A DNA stretch of 64,000 nucleotides, taken from the NCBI GenBank assembly GCA_012064385.1, contig QRDG01000614.1, positions 558,001-622,000 of the forward strand, given 5' to 3'. The notes below the pieces were generated by a model, which saw only the letters and a list, made by a program, of their open reading frames with translations, was not told where the DNA came from and searched no databases. The position numbers and the translations under genes are program-made. Positions 1 to 10,318 of the stretch are shown piece after piece. Position 1 is the stretch's first letter; the number at the start of each line of letters is the position of its first letter. This stretch comes from Puccinellia tenuiflora (lineage: Eukaryota > Streptophyta > Magnoliopsida > Poales > Poaceae).

Positions 1-803
1 TGCTCAAAATGGGTTTTCTTCCTGACATAGTGACATACTCCGCTGCCATGAATGGACTGTGTAAAACCGGTGAGGTGGACAATGCGTTGGGGCTCTTCCG
101 TGACATTTCTGCCAAGTATTATCTTCCTGATGTGGTAGCACATAATATCTTGATAAATGGGTTTCGTATATCAGGTAAACTGAATGAGGCAGAAGAAATT
201 ATGGAAGAGATGTTGGAGAAGGGCCTGTTTCCTTCTATTGTAACCTACAACCTTATGATTGATGTTTGGTGCAAGTCTGGAAATATTGAAAAAGCGGTTG
301 GTTGCTTAAATAAAATGGTTAATGAAGAAGAGTCACCGACAGTAGTTACATATACAAGCTTGATAGATGGACTCTGTAGTGCTGGAAGACCTGATGAAGC
401 CATTGTTTGGTGGCACAAAATGATTGATAAAGGTTGTGCTCCAAATAAGATAGCATACACGGCCTTGTTAAATGGATTGTGCAAGTGTGGTCGACTCGAC
501 ACTGCACTGACCTATTATGAGGAGATGATGACGAAAGGTTTTGAGTTAGATACTTTTTCCTGCTTATATTTTATCAATGTTTTGATATCAAATGGAAATT
601 CCATTAAAGGATGTGAGCTTTTAAAAGAGGTTCTCCAAAAAGACATGACACACAGTGATGATTTGAAAATGGTAGGACTAGTAAATAAAGCAGTTGAAGA
701 GCTGTCTAAAGATGGAAGAACTTCTACAGATATCACCATACTTGTAGAGAAAGGTTTAATTTCAAGGGCTCAAACTACACACAAGAAAGATGGAAACAAC
801 TGA
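1..803 (+). CDS. P-class pentatricopeptide repeat (PPR) protein, C-terminal part
   Basis: The frame is open from the window edge, so the true start lies to the left; the stop is TGA at 801-803. The visible 266 or so residues are about six tandem motifs of 35 residues, each opening with a P-[DST]-[IV]-V-[TA]-[YH] helix A (for example PDIVTYSAAMNGLCKTG, PSIVTYNLMIDVWCKSG, PTVVTYTSLIDGLCSAG, PNKIAYTALLNGLCKCG). The constant 35-residue spacing marks the P class; no E, DYW or SMR domain follows. After the last repeat there is a short Lys- and Ser-rich tail. P-class PPR proteins bind organellar RNA in mitochondria or plastids, where they stabilise, process or splice transcripts. The targeting peptide is outside the window. 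Family confidence is high; the RNA target cannot be read from this piece. Confidence 0.93.
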   Translation, partial: LKMGFLPDIVTYSAAMNGLCKTGEVDNALGLFRDISAKYYLPDVVAHNILINGFRISGKLNEAEEIMEEMLEKGLFPSIVTYNLMIDVWCKSGNIEKAVGCLNKMVNEEESPTVVTYTSLIDGLCSAGRPDEAIVWWHKMIDKGCAPNKIAYTALLNGLCKCGRLDTALTYYEEMMTKGFELDTFSCLYFINVLISNGNSIKGCELLKEVLQKDMTHSDDLKMVGLVNKAVEELSKDGRTSTDITILVEKGLISRAQTTHKKDGNN

Positions 804-1660
804 CATCTGATGTTGGCGAGTTTGGGATAATTTCCTCAAGTCCTTGTCTCTAACCAATGAGCCATGGTGTCAACTCTATGGTGCCAAGTTATGCAGATTG
901 TTTGTCGCTTCGATCTACATGCCTTTTCGTGCATGCAGCTACTTTCTGCTGGAAGATTTTTCTTCAAGGTATGTTTGACCGGGAATACACTTCTCAGAGG
1001 CCACTCCCCTCTTTTGTATCAGTACAACAAATATGTCTCTTGTCAACTTACTTCGTGATGTTTATCATGTGTCAAATATCATGTATGTTGTTAAGGGTTT
1101 GGGGCTTAACGTAAACAGAAACTAAATTAGTAGAGTTCTTAATAGGTGTACTCATGGTTCTGTTACTGAAGTGGATGGATACCTGTTGGTTGTACTGGGT
1201 GCAGTTTAGATGTCCTGTTTAGCCCAGTTGGAATTGTAGAAGTAAATATGATATGGTGTAAACTCCTTCAATTTGATAAGGGTATAGACTGGGTCTTTGT
1301 TTCTAGCTAAGATCCCCGGTGACATGGCCAGCCAGTGCTACTTGGAGCTGTACACTCCGTTTCCAGATGACCCTCGCTTCTTGGACCTTTACTGAGTTTA
1401 GCACGTTGCATTTACTATTCTTCAACCCTTGTAGAAATTATATGCATTCCACTTCTCTTAATCAGGATTTGACTATTCGTAGGCAACAGAATGTGGACTA
1501 GAACTATGCTACCCTTATTGTTAGTGCATGATATATCATGTACGCTCATACCAAGTCGTTTATGGATCCACAGGCTAGATTATCTCTTAGTTATGCACAT
1601 ATATGTTTTGTTCATGTCTAAGTACAGACTATCTCAATCTCGTCTCAGCCTCCATCATGG
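804..1660. other. PPR 3' flank, no gene recognised
   Basis: AT-moderate sequence following the PPR stop, probably the 3' UTR and downstream DNA. Only short chance ORFs occur. I see no repeat structure or RNA gene here. Confidence 0.4.
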
Positions 1661-1763
1661 TATCATACTCTTTCTGGTCATAATTCTGATCTCTCTCAAG
1701 CTTCCGCTGCCCATACTCCTCCCAACCATGAGCACCACCTCCTCCAAGCTTGGTTCCCCTTAA

Positions 1764-2003
1764 GCGCTTGGCACCCATGTCGCCACCAACGCCATTCCCT
1801 CCTCTGAGATCCAGCTCATCAACATCAAGACCCACGTATCCATTGTTCTCGACCTTCATGAGTCCAACTTGGCCAGCGGAATCAGTCAATTCTTTTCTTC
1901 CATGTTTTCTTCAGCAAAGTTTGGTCTCGGCAACCACATTGACTGCTCCTGGACAGCGCTTAGCGACTCTAACCAAGTGCAAAGCAGTTTTCTCCATCAT
2001 TAG
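1764..2003 (+). pseudogene. Ty1/Copia gag fragment (relic)
   Basis: An 79-codon frame opens just after an in-frame TAA and ends in TAG. It contains 'IQLINIKTHVSIVLDLHES' followed by 'FGLGNHID'. This matches the start of the plant Copia Gag (UBN2-type) domain, which typically reads like 'INIKSHVPVVLDL ... KFGL..HV'. Upstream the reading continues out of frame (about 1660-1760), so the piece is degenerate. No LTR, PBS or pol is visible around it. The assignment rests on the motif pattern only. Confidence 0.6.
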
Positions 2004-2477
2004 TTGACCCAGACCTTGTTTCAAACAATATGTGGGTTAGTTGAACCCCCAGATCTTGTTTGCATTTCCCACTGTCATGATGTACTGTATTAACCAACCA
2101 ACTATTGCAGGGTGTTTGAGACTAAGGGTTCAAAATGCTATTTGTCATCGGAGACCCTGTTATAGGCAGGATATACAAATGGTCTGGTTTAGTGTAGTTG
2201 ACTTTATGTTCCCAATCAGAATTGGAAGCCACCGACCGACCAATTTGGTAATATCCAGTTTAAAGTTCCAATCCAAAACTTTTAGGATCTAAAACCATTT
2301 GAGAGTTTCACCGTCGACAGTCGGAAACCAAAGACTAGGACTTTTTCTTTGTGTTATTAGAAAACTGATGCGTCTTTAGATTATGCAGGCTTGTGTATAG
2401 TTGAATGTAACATATTTAATTCTTTGACGCAACTTCAAGTTATGCACATACACCAAACTAGTGTTGGTCTCTACATG

Positions 2478-2700
2478 ACTTTTTTCTCGAGAAAACGCAA
2501 AAGGATTGTGCCTCATTTCCTTGAAAAGATAAGAGAGTATTTACAAGCCTAGAGAGGCTGAGTACAACACACACAAAAGGTGAATTAGTGGACATCCCAG
2601 TTGCCGGGCAAGAGGACTCGAAGGTAGGGCCCCAGCGCGCGCCCAAAGCGTGGCTTCAGCTTTGATGCGGCTCAGCGTGTTGCTGCAGCTGGGGCATGCA
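2478..2700 (-). mobile_element. Truncated LINE 3' end (probable)
   Basis: On the minus strand the sequence runs through a GC-rich piece, then 'TTCAAGGAAATGAGGCACA', then a short A-rich end at about 2478-2485. This resembles the 3' UTR plus poly(A) of grass LINEs. There is no ORF and no convincing target-site duplication, so the call is tentative. Confidence 0.35.
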
Positions 2701-2936
2701 CTTGTTTTATTTTTAGGCTCTTTTCAGTAAACACCAATACACTGCTGCAAGATAAAATTAACTGTTCGGCTTATATTCCTTTCATGTGATTCAGGATCTT
2801 TCTTGCAGTAACATGGACTATGGTTTCAGATGAGGGGGGTTTTCTGATGTTTTGGACTTGAAAGGTGTCACGATGAGTGAACAAATGCACAGAAAAGTTC
2901 TTAATGTCGAGTTTTGGAACTATTTTATCACTCCAG

Positions 2937-3239
2937 AGTGTGCCCACTTGATGGTGTCTGCGTGGAGTCGGAGCGAATGGTGATTGTGCGAGATGTTGTG
3001 CCAACTACAATTGCCAGCATAAGTATCAGATGTTCCTTTGACCATGCTGTAGGAACAGCGGAATCTGATGTAAGTGGATTGTTTCTCAAGCAGTAAATAT
3101 CAACACAGTTGAAGCATTTGTTAGTAAAACGTATGTTATTCTGATAAGACACGCTAGTCTGATTCTTGGACAATTACATGAGCAGGAAGATGATGCAATG
3201 AAAATTGACGTTATCCATGTAAACTTACAAGAGACTTGA
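2937..3239 (+). pseudogene. Two candidate exons of an unidentified gene
   Basis: Exon a (about 2937-3069) follows a pyrimidine-rich acceptor 'CACTCCAG' and ends at a consensus donor GTAAGT. Exon b starts at 3186 after 'ATGAGCAG'. The join is in phase and gives an acidic stretch (AESD|EDDAMKID), then a TGA at 3237-3239. Another open stretch reads LRRELLLDAAKMIYKRAG at about 3240-3295 before a GTAAAT donor-like site. I do not recognise the protein. The rest of the gene may be the split exon at 4412-6527. An alternative is that these are chance frames; only transcript data would tell. Confidence 0.3.
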
Positions 3240-3299
3240 CCTTCGAAGAGAACTTCTATTGGATGCTGCTAAAATGATTTATAAAAGAGCAGGTAAATA

Positions 3300-3738
3300 T
3301 CGTATAGCTAGTAAGTAATTACTGAAACAAATCCAGTCTTGCAATTATCACCATACAATGATGAATACTTCTGTGATTCTGAAGTAGTAGAATACACAGT
3401 TCTCATGCTGTATCCCAAATTTACATGTCGAGATTCGTAATATAGACTTGTTCCTTTTACTACTCCAAATGGATATATGTTCACCCAGCAGATTTCTGTA
3501 TTGTCATTTCAATTGAACAGTGGGATTGTTGCAATTTTAACCAGCAGCATAATTGACATGATTTAGAATAGTTTATAACTACTCTTTGCTCCTTGTACCA
3601 TTAGGATTTTGAATTTTTGTTAACAGCAAATTGATGTTTAGTTTATTAACAATTAGGTTCTGACCTTTTACTATCAGCATCACTTATTTTTGGTTTACTC
3701 TGCAATTTTGTGTGCCAGTTCATCCTCTTTTCAAATAA
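3300..3738. other. AT-rich intron-like or intergenic stretch
   Basis: Low-GC sequence without ORF, repeat or RNA signature. It lies between the candidate exons and the hAT-like MITE and may be intronic. Confidence 0.3.
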
Positions 3739-3749
3739 ATGATTTTGAC

Positions 3750-4286
3750 CAAGGTAAAAAATAGCGTGCTACAAGAAATAGCGACAGCCTCCTTGAGATG
3801 CTATGCACGCTATAGCGTGCTATATTAAAATAGCGTTTTGAAAAAAAATAACACATATAGTGTAAAAATACTTGATTTCAACAAAAATAAAGGAACAATA
3901 TATGCATAACCAAATATAAAAATTGTTCTCAAACTGTTTAGAAGCCTAAAATCAACATCCTTAGAAGCAACAATATATATAGTATAAATTATTTATCTAG
4001 AAACTCAACAATAGCGATGTCAATTTCTGATTCAGAAGATGAACCAACAAATTATAGTTCATCACCACTATAAAAAGACAGCAACTTCTTCTTTCTTAGG
4101 TGGAAAATTTGTTTTTTTTGCTGGAAAAAACAGCGTGCTATAACGTTACGATGTTTTAGCGCGATATAGCGTGCTATTACACGAATAGCACCATAGCGAG
4201 CAAATGTAGTAAAATATAGCGTGGACCCTCTAAATATGCTATAACGTGCTATTAGCGTCGAAATAGTGTGCTATTTTTTTTCCATG
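3750..4286. mobile_element. hAT-like non-autonomous DNA transposon (537 bp)
   Basis: Flanked by perfect 8-bp direct repeats ATTTTGAC at 3742-3749 and 4287-4294; the match can be stretched to 11 bp, ATGATTTTGAC. The ends are inverted: CAAGGTAAAAAATAGCGTGC on the left against CATGGAAAAAAAATAGCACA read from the right. The subterminal regions are packed with variants of ATAGCGTGCTAT in both orientations, as expected for hAT transposase-binding repeats. There is no coding sequence. An 8-bp TSD and a CA..GG terminus fit hAT; because the repeat extends beyond 8 bp, Mutator is the alternative. Confidence 0.7.
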
Positions 4287-4530
4287 ATTTTGACTTTGAA
4301 AAGAATGTATAAATTGTTGCTGTCACGTGACACAAGCATAACAACTAGAGTTGCAAACATGAACTTTTTCTTTGTCTGAAATTTAATCTGAAAAAGGTAA
4401 GCGGTAGTCACCCCACAGCAGATACGAGCTAACAAGTTTTTTTTTTTAGATCAAATGGCTGCTATTTTTTTAAACTCTAACATCCTCAGATGCTAACAGG
4501 TTCTCAGCATACACAGGGGGTACAGCTAAC

Positions 4531-5138
4531 TGTTGGCCTGATGTAATCTTGTCATGGTGTAAACTGCACACATAGGTTGTGTGCAGGCTATAGTGTGAAT
4601 ACACACATAGGTTGTGTGCTGGTTGTGGTGTGAACAGGGCACATGAGTTGTGTCCTGAGATAGGTATGCTGCAATATGTTTGCGGATGTCTGCAGGTTGT
4701 GTGAGAGTAATCCTTGCTTAAGAGTTAAGTTAGTAGGTGCTAGTATGTTCTAGACTACTATTTATATGTAATTCTTAGGTTGTAAGATATGGTAGCAGTA
4801 GAAAGCAGTAGAAGGCTCAACAATGCTGTAGCACCGACCTTGAACCCTCTATATAAGGAGAGGCACCCTATATGAAGAGAAGCGAGAAGAGCTGGAGAGC
4901 ATTAGTTGCTGCTCCTGTAAGGTCCTAGCATAGGTTGCTGAGGGCAAGCATAGGTTGCTAAGTCTGCAAGCATTGGTTGCTGTAGTTGTGTAGCATTTGT
5001 TGCTACAGAGACTAATAGAAAAGGAAGACATTTGTTGTGTGAAACTTGTGTGCTCCTCTCTAGTTCTAGTACCCTGTTTTCTTCATTTGCTCACGAGAGA
5101 GAACAGAGAGAAGAGAGAACAGAGAGGGAACCCCAACA
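4531..5138 (+). mobile_element. Solo LTR (608 bp) with 5-bp TSD
   Basis: Starts TGTTGG and ends CCAACA, the usual TG..CA inverted termini, and is flanked by the direct repeat CTAAC (4526-4530 and 5139-5143). Inside are CTATATAAGG near 4850, a TATA-like site, and short repeats such as 'GCATAGGTTGCT'. No internal domain follows, so this is what remains after LTR-LTR recombination. The termini suit Copia LTRs, but the family is not identified. It sits inside the 3' region of the LINE. Confidence 0.85.
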
Positions 5139-5479
5139 CTAACCACACTTTACAGTTTACACAAATTATTCTCACAGACATCTTTTGCTAGGCGATGCGC
5201 AACCTCATTTGCACTTTGCCGCACATGATGAGCATCATGGTCTTCAAAGCTCCTCAAGATCGCCTTGATATCTTTGATCAGAGGACCATGCATTGATCTA
5301 TCCAGCTCCTTGTTTCTAAGTTTCACCACAACACTTGGGCAATCAGTCTTCATAACCAGCTCCATGACTCCCATCTCCATAAACGGCATGATCCCGCAAG
5401 AAACCTGCCATGATGATTGTGGAGAACCGCTTCACCGCCACTACAGTATGCAGCCTGAAGGAAGGCACCGTCAGCATTT

Positions 5480-5830
5480 GATATATGCCGTCCCTTGCCT
5501 GGCGGACACCACTGCTCCACCACTGGGGAGCCATTAGCACCGGTCGAAGCCGACTTGAGACCCATCCATTCCTCAACAAGGAAAGTCGCTCGTTTCACTA
5601 TCACTTCATTACGGGCTAGCCACAGCTGATAGACAGTCATATATGCCGTCCCTCGCCTGGCGGACACCACTGCTCCACCACTGGAGAGCCATTAGCACCG
5701 GTCGAAGCCGACTTGAGACCCATCCATTCCTTAACAAGGAAAGTCGTTCGTTTCACTATCACCTGGGGATCTTCAATCCGAGCCGTGTCTCTTTTGTAAT
5801 TACGGGCTAGCCACAGCTGATAGACAGTCA
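5480..5830 (-). repeat. Imperfect tandem duplication inside the LINE
   Basis: The block starting ATATGCCGTCCCT at about 5482 recurs at about 5640. Both copies run through the same 'CCTGGCGGACACCACTGCTC' text to TGATAGACAGTCAT. The first copy lacks about 37 bp that is present in the second (near 5761-5797). The duplication lies between the zf-RVT and RNase H regions of ORF2. Confidence 0.85.
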
Positions 5831-6527
5831 TAAGCCCAACGCATGGTCTTGCTCCTGTAGACTGCCGATCCAGTCCAGCAACCAGTTCGACAAATCTTTA
5901 TAGTTGCGCACCTTGATAGGAGAAGCCCGGAGCTGTAGCTTGGACCACTCTCTGATGATCTCCCAGGTCCTGGCCGCATGGGGGCACGTCCAAAAGTGGT
6001 GTATCAACGTTTCATCTCTACTGCATAGTGCATACGACACATCGGACGCCAAGCTTTATCTTGCGCCTCAGCAGTTCTGAACCCACGGCCAGATCCTTCT
6101 TCGCCAACCTCCACACATGCACCTTCACCTTGTTCGGCACCTCAGCTGCCCTCGGGGCCAGCCAGCCTTTGTGATCCTCACAAGTCAAAGATGAGCTCGC
6201 TTGCCCTGCCTGAAGAAGCTTCAGCAGAGACTTAAGATGATACGCCGATTTCACACTAAAGACCCCGTTTTTGGTGTAGTTCCATGCAAGTTAGTCTTCT
6301 GTTCCAGCACGACGTACGGGTATCTTCAGAATGTTGTTAAGTCAACATCAAAGAACGTTTCCTTCATCTTCGCCACATCCCATCCATTACCACCTGGTAA
6401 CAGCAACTCTGCAACACGATCAACTTCTGCATTCAACTGATGGCCCAATGGATTCTGGACACTATGAGCTAACAAGCTGATCGTACATCTTAGCGGAGTT
6501 CTTTTTAAACAGCCAGATGTGGAATAA

Positions 6528-6940
6528 ACCTTTGAATATAGCTGAGCTTGCTCGAAAAATTGTTTGTGTCAATCAACTAGTGGAAAGGAGAGTCAGTTCT
6601 GGACATGCTTCCTGTTTAATGTCACGCATCTTCACTCTTTTCTTCATGTTTATATAAACTGGAACTCATAGATAAGTATGGAAACCGACATATGCTGGAG
6701 ATCAGGCCGGAGAAAAGCCAATTTTACTGATCGATGCAGGTGGAGTTTATTTCCTTAGAAGGTTATATAGATAGATATGAAGCCTACCTAAGTGATTAAT
6801 AAGAATTAATTGATATCTATTCATAATTCCATGTATAGTACTTCTGCGGAATTATCAATAAAAGTGAGATACTCAAACACCTGGTTCACAATTTGTGCCT
6901 CATAAACAAGAAGAGCACCATTCATCTCAAAGGGATTGTT
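6528..6940. other. Downstream of split exon, no gene seen
   Basis: AT-rich DNA after the candidate stop codon at 6527. It could be a 3' UTR of the disrupted gene. No repeat or ORF of note. Confidence 0.3.
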
Positions 6941-6949
6941 TCTTCAAGT

Positions 6950-7760
6950 GTGGAATAGCATAGCGTTGTCCTCCGTTGTCCTGCAATAGATGTCACGCAT
7001 GATTGATGAGTAAGGAAGGCACAATTAGATCGGTCAATTGCATACTCATCGAATGCTTGGATCACCTTGGATACAATTTCCTCAATATTATTTGAAAAAG
7101 AGAGTCTAAAACACTGAGACCGAGATGGTAGAGTGGTTTGAATGTTAGTCTTAGTTCAAACCTGTTTTTTAGATGTTGTATGATAGAATCCGCAGTCATT
7201 GACTGCAATATGCCTTAGCATCTTCGTGCCGGATGAAGTACATGTAAAAATTCCTCTGTTGGCCATTTCCGTTTGATCGTGGCAAGGCCTTGCTAACAAG
7301 ATATTCAAGGGTATGATCCTTCCTAACCGATAACTTTGCCATGGTAAGGTACTCTCAAGCCTATTCACTCTACTCTTGTCATGATCTTTCTCTGTAAATC
7401 GTACTTCAATCTTTCCCAGAAATGCAACATTGCCTTCTTTATCAACCTAGTTGTTGCAATTGCGGCCAGGAACATCACCTTCTCTATGAAATTCTTGCTG
7501 TCTGTGGTTATCTCCGATTTGGCTTCCCCAAGCGTCAATTAATACTTACTCCTTCCTCAATCCCATAATATAAGATGTTATTACAACCAATATGCCTACA
7601 ATGGTTGCAATAACATCTTATATTATGGGACGGAGGGAGTACATTTAAAGGTCGTATTTATAACCACTTCTCGTTGAAGTGCACGATGTTGCACAAACCA
7701 TGAAAAGTTGGTAATTCAGGAATGCTTGCAGTGTATATCCTGAAGAGTGGTTCATTTACT
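6950..7760 (-). pseudogene. Tc1/mariner-like transposase relic
   Basis: Reading the minus strand, conserved blocks of plant mariner (MLE) transposases appear in order but in shifted frames. They are 'IVHFNEKW' at about 7664-7690 (family I[VI]H[IF]DEKW, here with N for the first catalytic D), 'NFIEKVMFLAAIA' at 7456-7490, a degenerate 'GKI' region at 7395-7415, then 'EEIVSKVIQAFDEYAIDRSN' and 'FLTHQSCVTSI' at 6975-7090. Multiple frameshifts and a Stowaway insertion make it non-functional. The order and spacing of blocks agree with the family; the flanks and TIRs are not resolved. Confidence 0.72.
7549..7639. mobile_element. Stowaway MITE (91 bp) inside the mariner relic
   Basis: Terminal inverted repeats of the classic CTCCCTCCGTCCCATAATA type (left end slightly degenerate, CTCCTTCCTCAATCCCATA), flanked by TA at 7547-7548 and 7640-7641. 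The inverted halves pair over almost the whole length, giving a long hairpin. It interrupts the transposase relic between the HFNEKW and FIEKVMF blocks. Confidence 0.95.
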
Positions 7761-8372
7761 CAAATGCACATCTCAGGTAGAGTCTGGGTTGAGTGCTACT
7801 TGTTTGCGCCAACAATTTTTTGCTTTCTTACTACACACAACATGTACAACACCATCGTGTGTCGATTTAGCCATATGTGTTGTACTCGAAAGGCATGTTA
7901 CATTGCCAGCTTGATCCACAAATCAATTGGGGAACCAAAAACAAACCATAGGCAAACATTAAGAATTGACTACTCAAATGTAAGCAAAAGTTGCCATAGC
8001 AATGGGTTGCTGCGTGGCACTGCAATTCTCAGTCGTGGCAGCGAAATGTTGGTTCTGGCAATGAATTTTCTGTTAGCGCATGAGCAGCCATTCCCTTCTG
8101 TTAGCACAGCCGGGACTACGCCATCGGTAGGGTACTGGCGCATGCACAGCCATCCCCTTCTGTATTTAGCGACTGATTGGCTATATGCGCATGCCAACTA
8201 ACTTGATATGATGCTTGCACATGTCACGAATTTAAGTATCTTGCCATCTTGTTGTTGTCATTAACTATTATAATCTGCGTTTAAAGAGGTACAGGCCGCA
8301 GAAGCACACTTGCACATGAATGAACGCCATCAAAGCCAAACTTAGATGTCAAACGGAGATTTTAACAGGAGC
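7761..8372. other. Region between mariner relic and MULE
   Basis: A 159-codon plus-strand frame (7722-8201) crosses this stretch but has no recognisable motif and overlaps the mariner relic antisense, so it is not called. A short imperfect repeat around 'AGCCATYCCCTTCTGT' occurs at about 8086 and 8150. Nothing else is supported. Confidence 0.3.
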
Positions 8373-8381
8373 TAATGTTGG

Positions 8382-9888
8382 GGTAGTGGTGAGCGTCCCC
8401 GGGGATCGGAAAGCCCCGATCCCCCACCTCCAGCTCTCGACACGTGTCCACCTGGGACCACTCATACATGCATAAAAAATTCGCCTGCTCTCCCGAAAAA
8501 GGCCAGCACCATCCTCCATGCATGGTTTTGCTCGCTCTCATCTCCTTCCAGCAGCAGCAAGACAGCAACTCCTCGCTCCTCTATGAGCCCCGCCGGTCGC
8601 CGTAAAATACATCACGGAGAAGGCACCGCCGACGTGAACTTGCAGCACAACGCCTCGTCGCTCATATCACCGTGCGACCATACTGGCAGCACCGCCGCCA
8701 TCCCTTAGAAGCACCTCCCGTGAGCAGTGCTGCACCGCCACCTCCCTGCAGCTCCGTCGCCCACCGTTTGAAGCTATTGTGCCCGCCCCTTGTAGCTCCG
8801 GCGCCGCCCACTGTAGCTCATGCTCCTGTTCGACGGTAGCACTGCCCATCCACCATGGCAGCATCGCCAGCGTTCACTGGTAGCACCGTGCGTGTTCCGA
8901 CCACACTGGCAGCACGGCGTCTCGCCGCCACCGCGTAGCACCACTAGTGGCCTATGATAGCAACTCGTCTTGTCATTGGAAGCACCTCCGGCGATGACTG
9001 GAAGCAGCACCGTCGGCCGCTCGTAGGCTCGTAGCACCGCCGGTGGGCCGGTGGCCTATGGTAGCAACGGCTTGTAGCATTGCCGACCGCAGCTAGTAGC
9101 ATCTCCGCCCGTCGCTTGGAGCATATCATCACTTTCAGCTGGCAGCGTCGCCGTCGGCGGCTAGTAGCACCGTCGTGCAACCATGCATGGTAGCAAGAGT
9201 GCAAGACCAGTAGACCACCATGCCCTGGAAGCACCGCTGTTCCAGCTTGGCAGCAGGACCGATATACCCTGGAAGCACGGTCGTTCCAGCCTGGCAGGAG
9301 CGCCGCCGCCGCGGAGGGCTAGTAGCACCGCCATGCATCCCTGGTAGCAGACCACCATGCCCTGGAAGCACCGTCGTGCAATGAGCGCCCGTCGAGCGAG
9401 AGGACAAGCCCGATGACAGCGGCTGGTGCAGAGTATGGCGGGCAGCAGCGTAGACCGCCGGTGGCAGATCCACCGCCCACGGGTGGCAGCACCGCCATGC
9501 ACCGCTGGTAGCGACGACGGTCGTCGCTCGTAGCATCGCTCCCCACCGTCGGACGAGCTGCAACGCCTCTAATTGGCCCCGTCCCGCGTCACTGTCTTGG
9601 GGCTGCGGCGAAGGACGAGGAGGCTGCAGGCTCGTGCTAAGTTTGGGGAGGCAGAGAACTTGGCGAAGTGCGCGGTGCCATGGACGGTGATAGCACAGCA
9701 ATTGCGGGAAAAAAAAAAGAACGAAGGCAGGGGAACGGGATGAGCGGAGGAGAAACATCGGCACAAGATAACGTTCTAAGGGTGGGTCCTCCAAAAACTG
9801 TTCGCCGTCTCCCACGTGGACACGCGTCGCGCGACCGACCCGGAGGATCGAGAGACGTGATTCCCCGGGGGAAGACAAGCGTTTCCCC
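8382..9888. mobile_element. Mutator-like element (MULE), 1.5 kb, non-autonomous
   Basis: The 9-bp direct repeat TAATGTTGG flanks it (8373-8381 and 9889-9897). The ends are imperfect inverted repeats: the right end read inward is GGGGAAACGCTTGTCTTCCC then CCGGGGAATCACG, the left GGTAGTGGTGAGCGTCCCCG then GGGATCGG. The interior is GC-rich with many diverged copies of a GTAGCACCG / TGGAAGCACCG unit. A 247-codon minus-strand frame (9135-9878) is open but consists of these repeats, so I do not call a gene. A 9-bp TSD and long GC-rich ends fit Mutator. Confidence 0.75.
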
Positions 9889-9897
9889 TAATGTTGG

Positions 9898-10315
9898 TGT
9901 TGTTCCTTTCTAATCCCTACTCCGCAGGACTTGGTTGGTCTCGAGGAAGGCACACAAGGGCACACGGGTGCAGTGTACGAGAGTTCTCATTCTTCAGTGG
10001 TGACTGGTGAGTGACGTTGGTCGGCCTTGCTGGCTCGGTATGGGCAAGACAGGACCTTTGCACTGTGTTTGTAGCATTAAGCCAAAAGGCGTGGTTCTAA
10101 TCGCTTGGCTACTTTAATGAAATGTTGCTGTAGCCTGTAGGAGTGTTGCTCTGTGTTATGCAGAAGCTTGTACATTGTTACATCCTGTTCTGACATTTAC
10201 ATGGAGTGATGCTATACCCATGACCATGTAATCGCAACAAATTGAGGCGACCAACCAGTACCGGCTACCCGGTTCCAACACCTTGTGATGATAATTATTT
10301 CGTTTCTTCACACAT
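9898..10315. other. Unclassified stretch with a possible terminal exon
   Basis: After 'CTACTCCGCAG' an open frame of 28 codons (9928-10014: DLVGLEEGTQGHTGAVYESS and onward) ends in TGA, followed by AT-rich UTR-like sequence. It could be a last exon of a plus-strand gene. It is too short to name and could be chance. Confidence 0.2.
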
Positions 10316-10318
10316 TTA

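Larger units (their letters stand above)
4437..6465 (-). mobile_element. 5'-truncated LINE with poly(A) tail and 11-bp TSD
   Basis: Target-site duplications GAGCTAACAAG lie at 4426-4436 and 6466-6476. A run of 12 T at 4437-4448 is the poly(A) tail on the minus strand. The coding remnant (about 5150-6440) reads, in element orientation, a zf-RVT zinc-binding domain (HHFWTCPHAARTWE at 5828-6052, preceded by KSAYHLKSLLKLL) and an RNase H-like RVT_3 domain (SNADGAFLQAAYC, later MEMGVMELVMKTDCPSVV and HVRQSANEVAHRLAKD). Several frameshifts are present. The reverse transcriptase itself is missing, so the insertion is 5' truncated. A solo LTR and an internal tandem duplication interrupt it. Confidence 0.85.
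4412..6527 (+). pseudogene. Candidate last coding exon split by a LINE
   Basis: If 4437-6465 and one copy of the 11-bp TSD are ignored, an open frame runs VVTPQQIRANK (to 4436), continues LIVHLSGVLFKQPDVE from 6477 and stops at TAA 6525-6527. A pyrimidine-poor CCCCACAG acceptor-like site lies just before it. The conserved frame across the insertion, together with the candidate exons at 2937-3295, suggests a host gene disrupted by the LINE. The product is not recognised. The short length means this could be coincidence. Confidence 0.35.

Noticed and set aside
7722..8201. 159-codon plus-strand ORF as a host gene
   Set aside because: Overlaps the mariner transposase relic on the opposite strand and shows no recognisable motif.
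9135..9878. 247-codon minus-strand ORF as a gene
   Set aside because: It consists of the MULE's GTAGCACCG repeats, lacks domain motifs, and GC-rich repeats keep frames open by chance on several frames.
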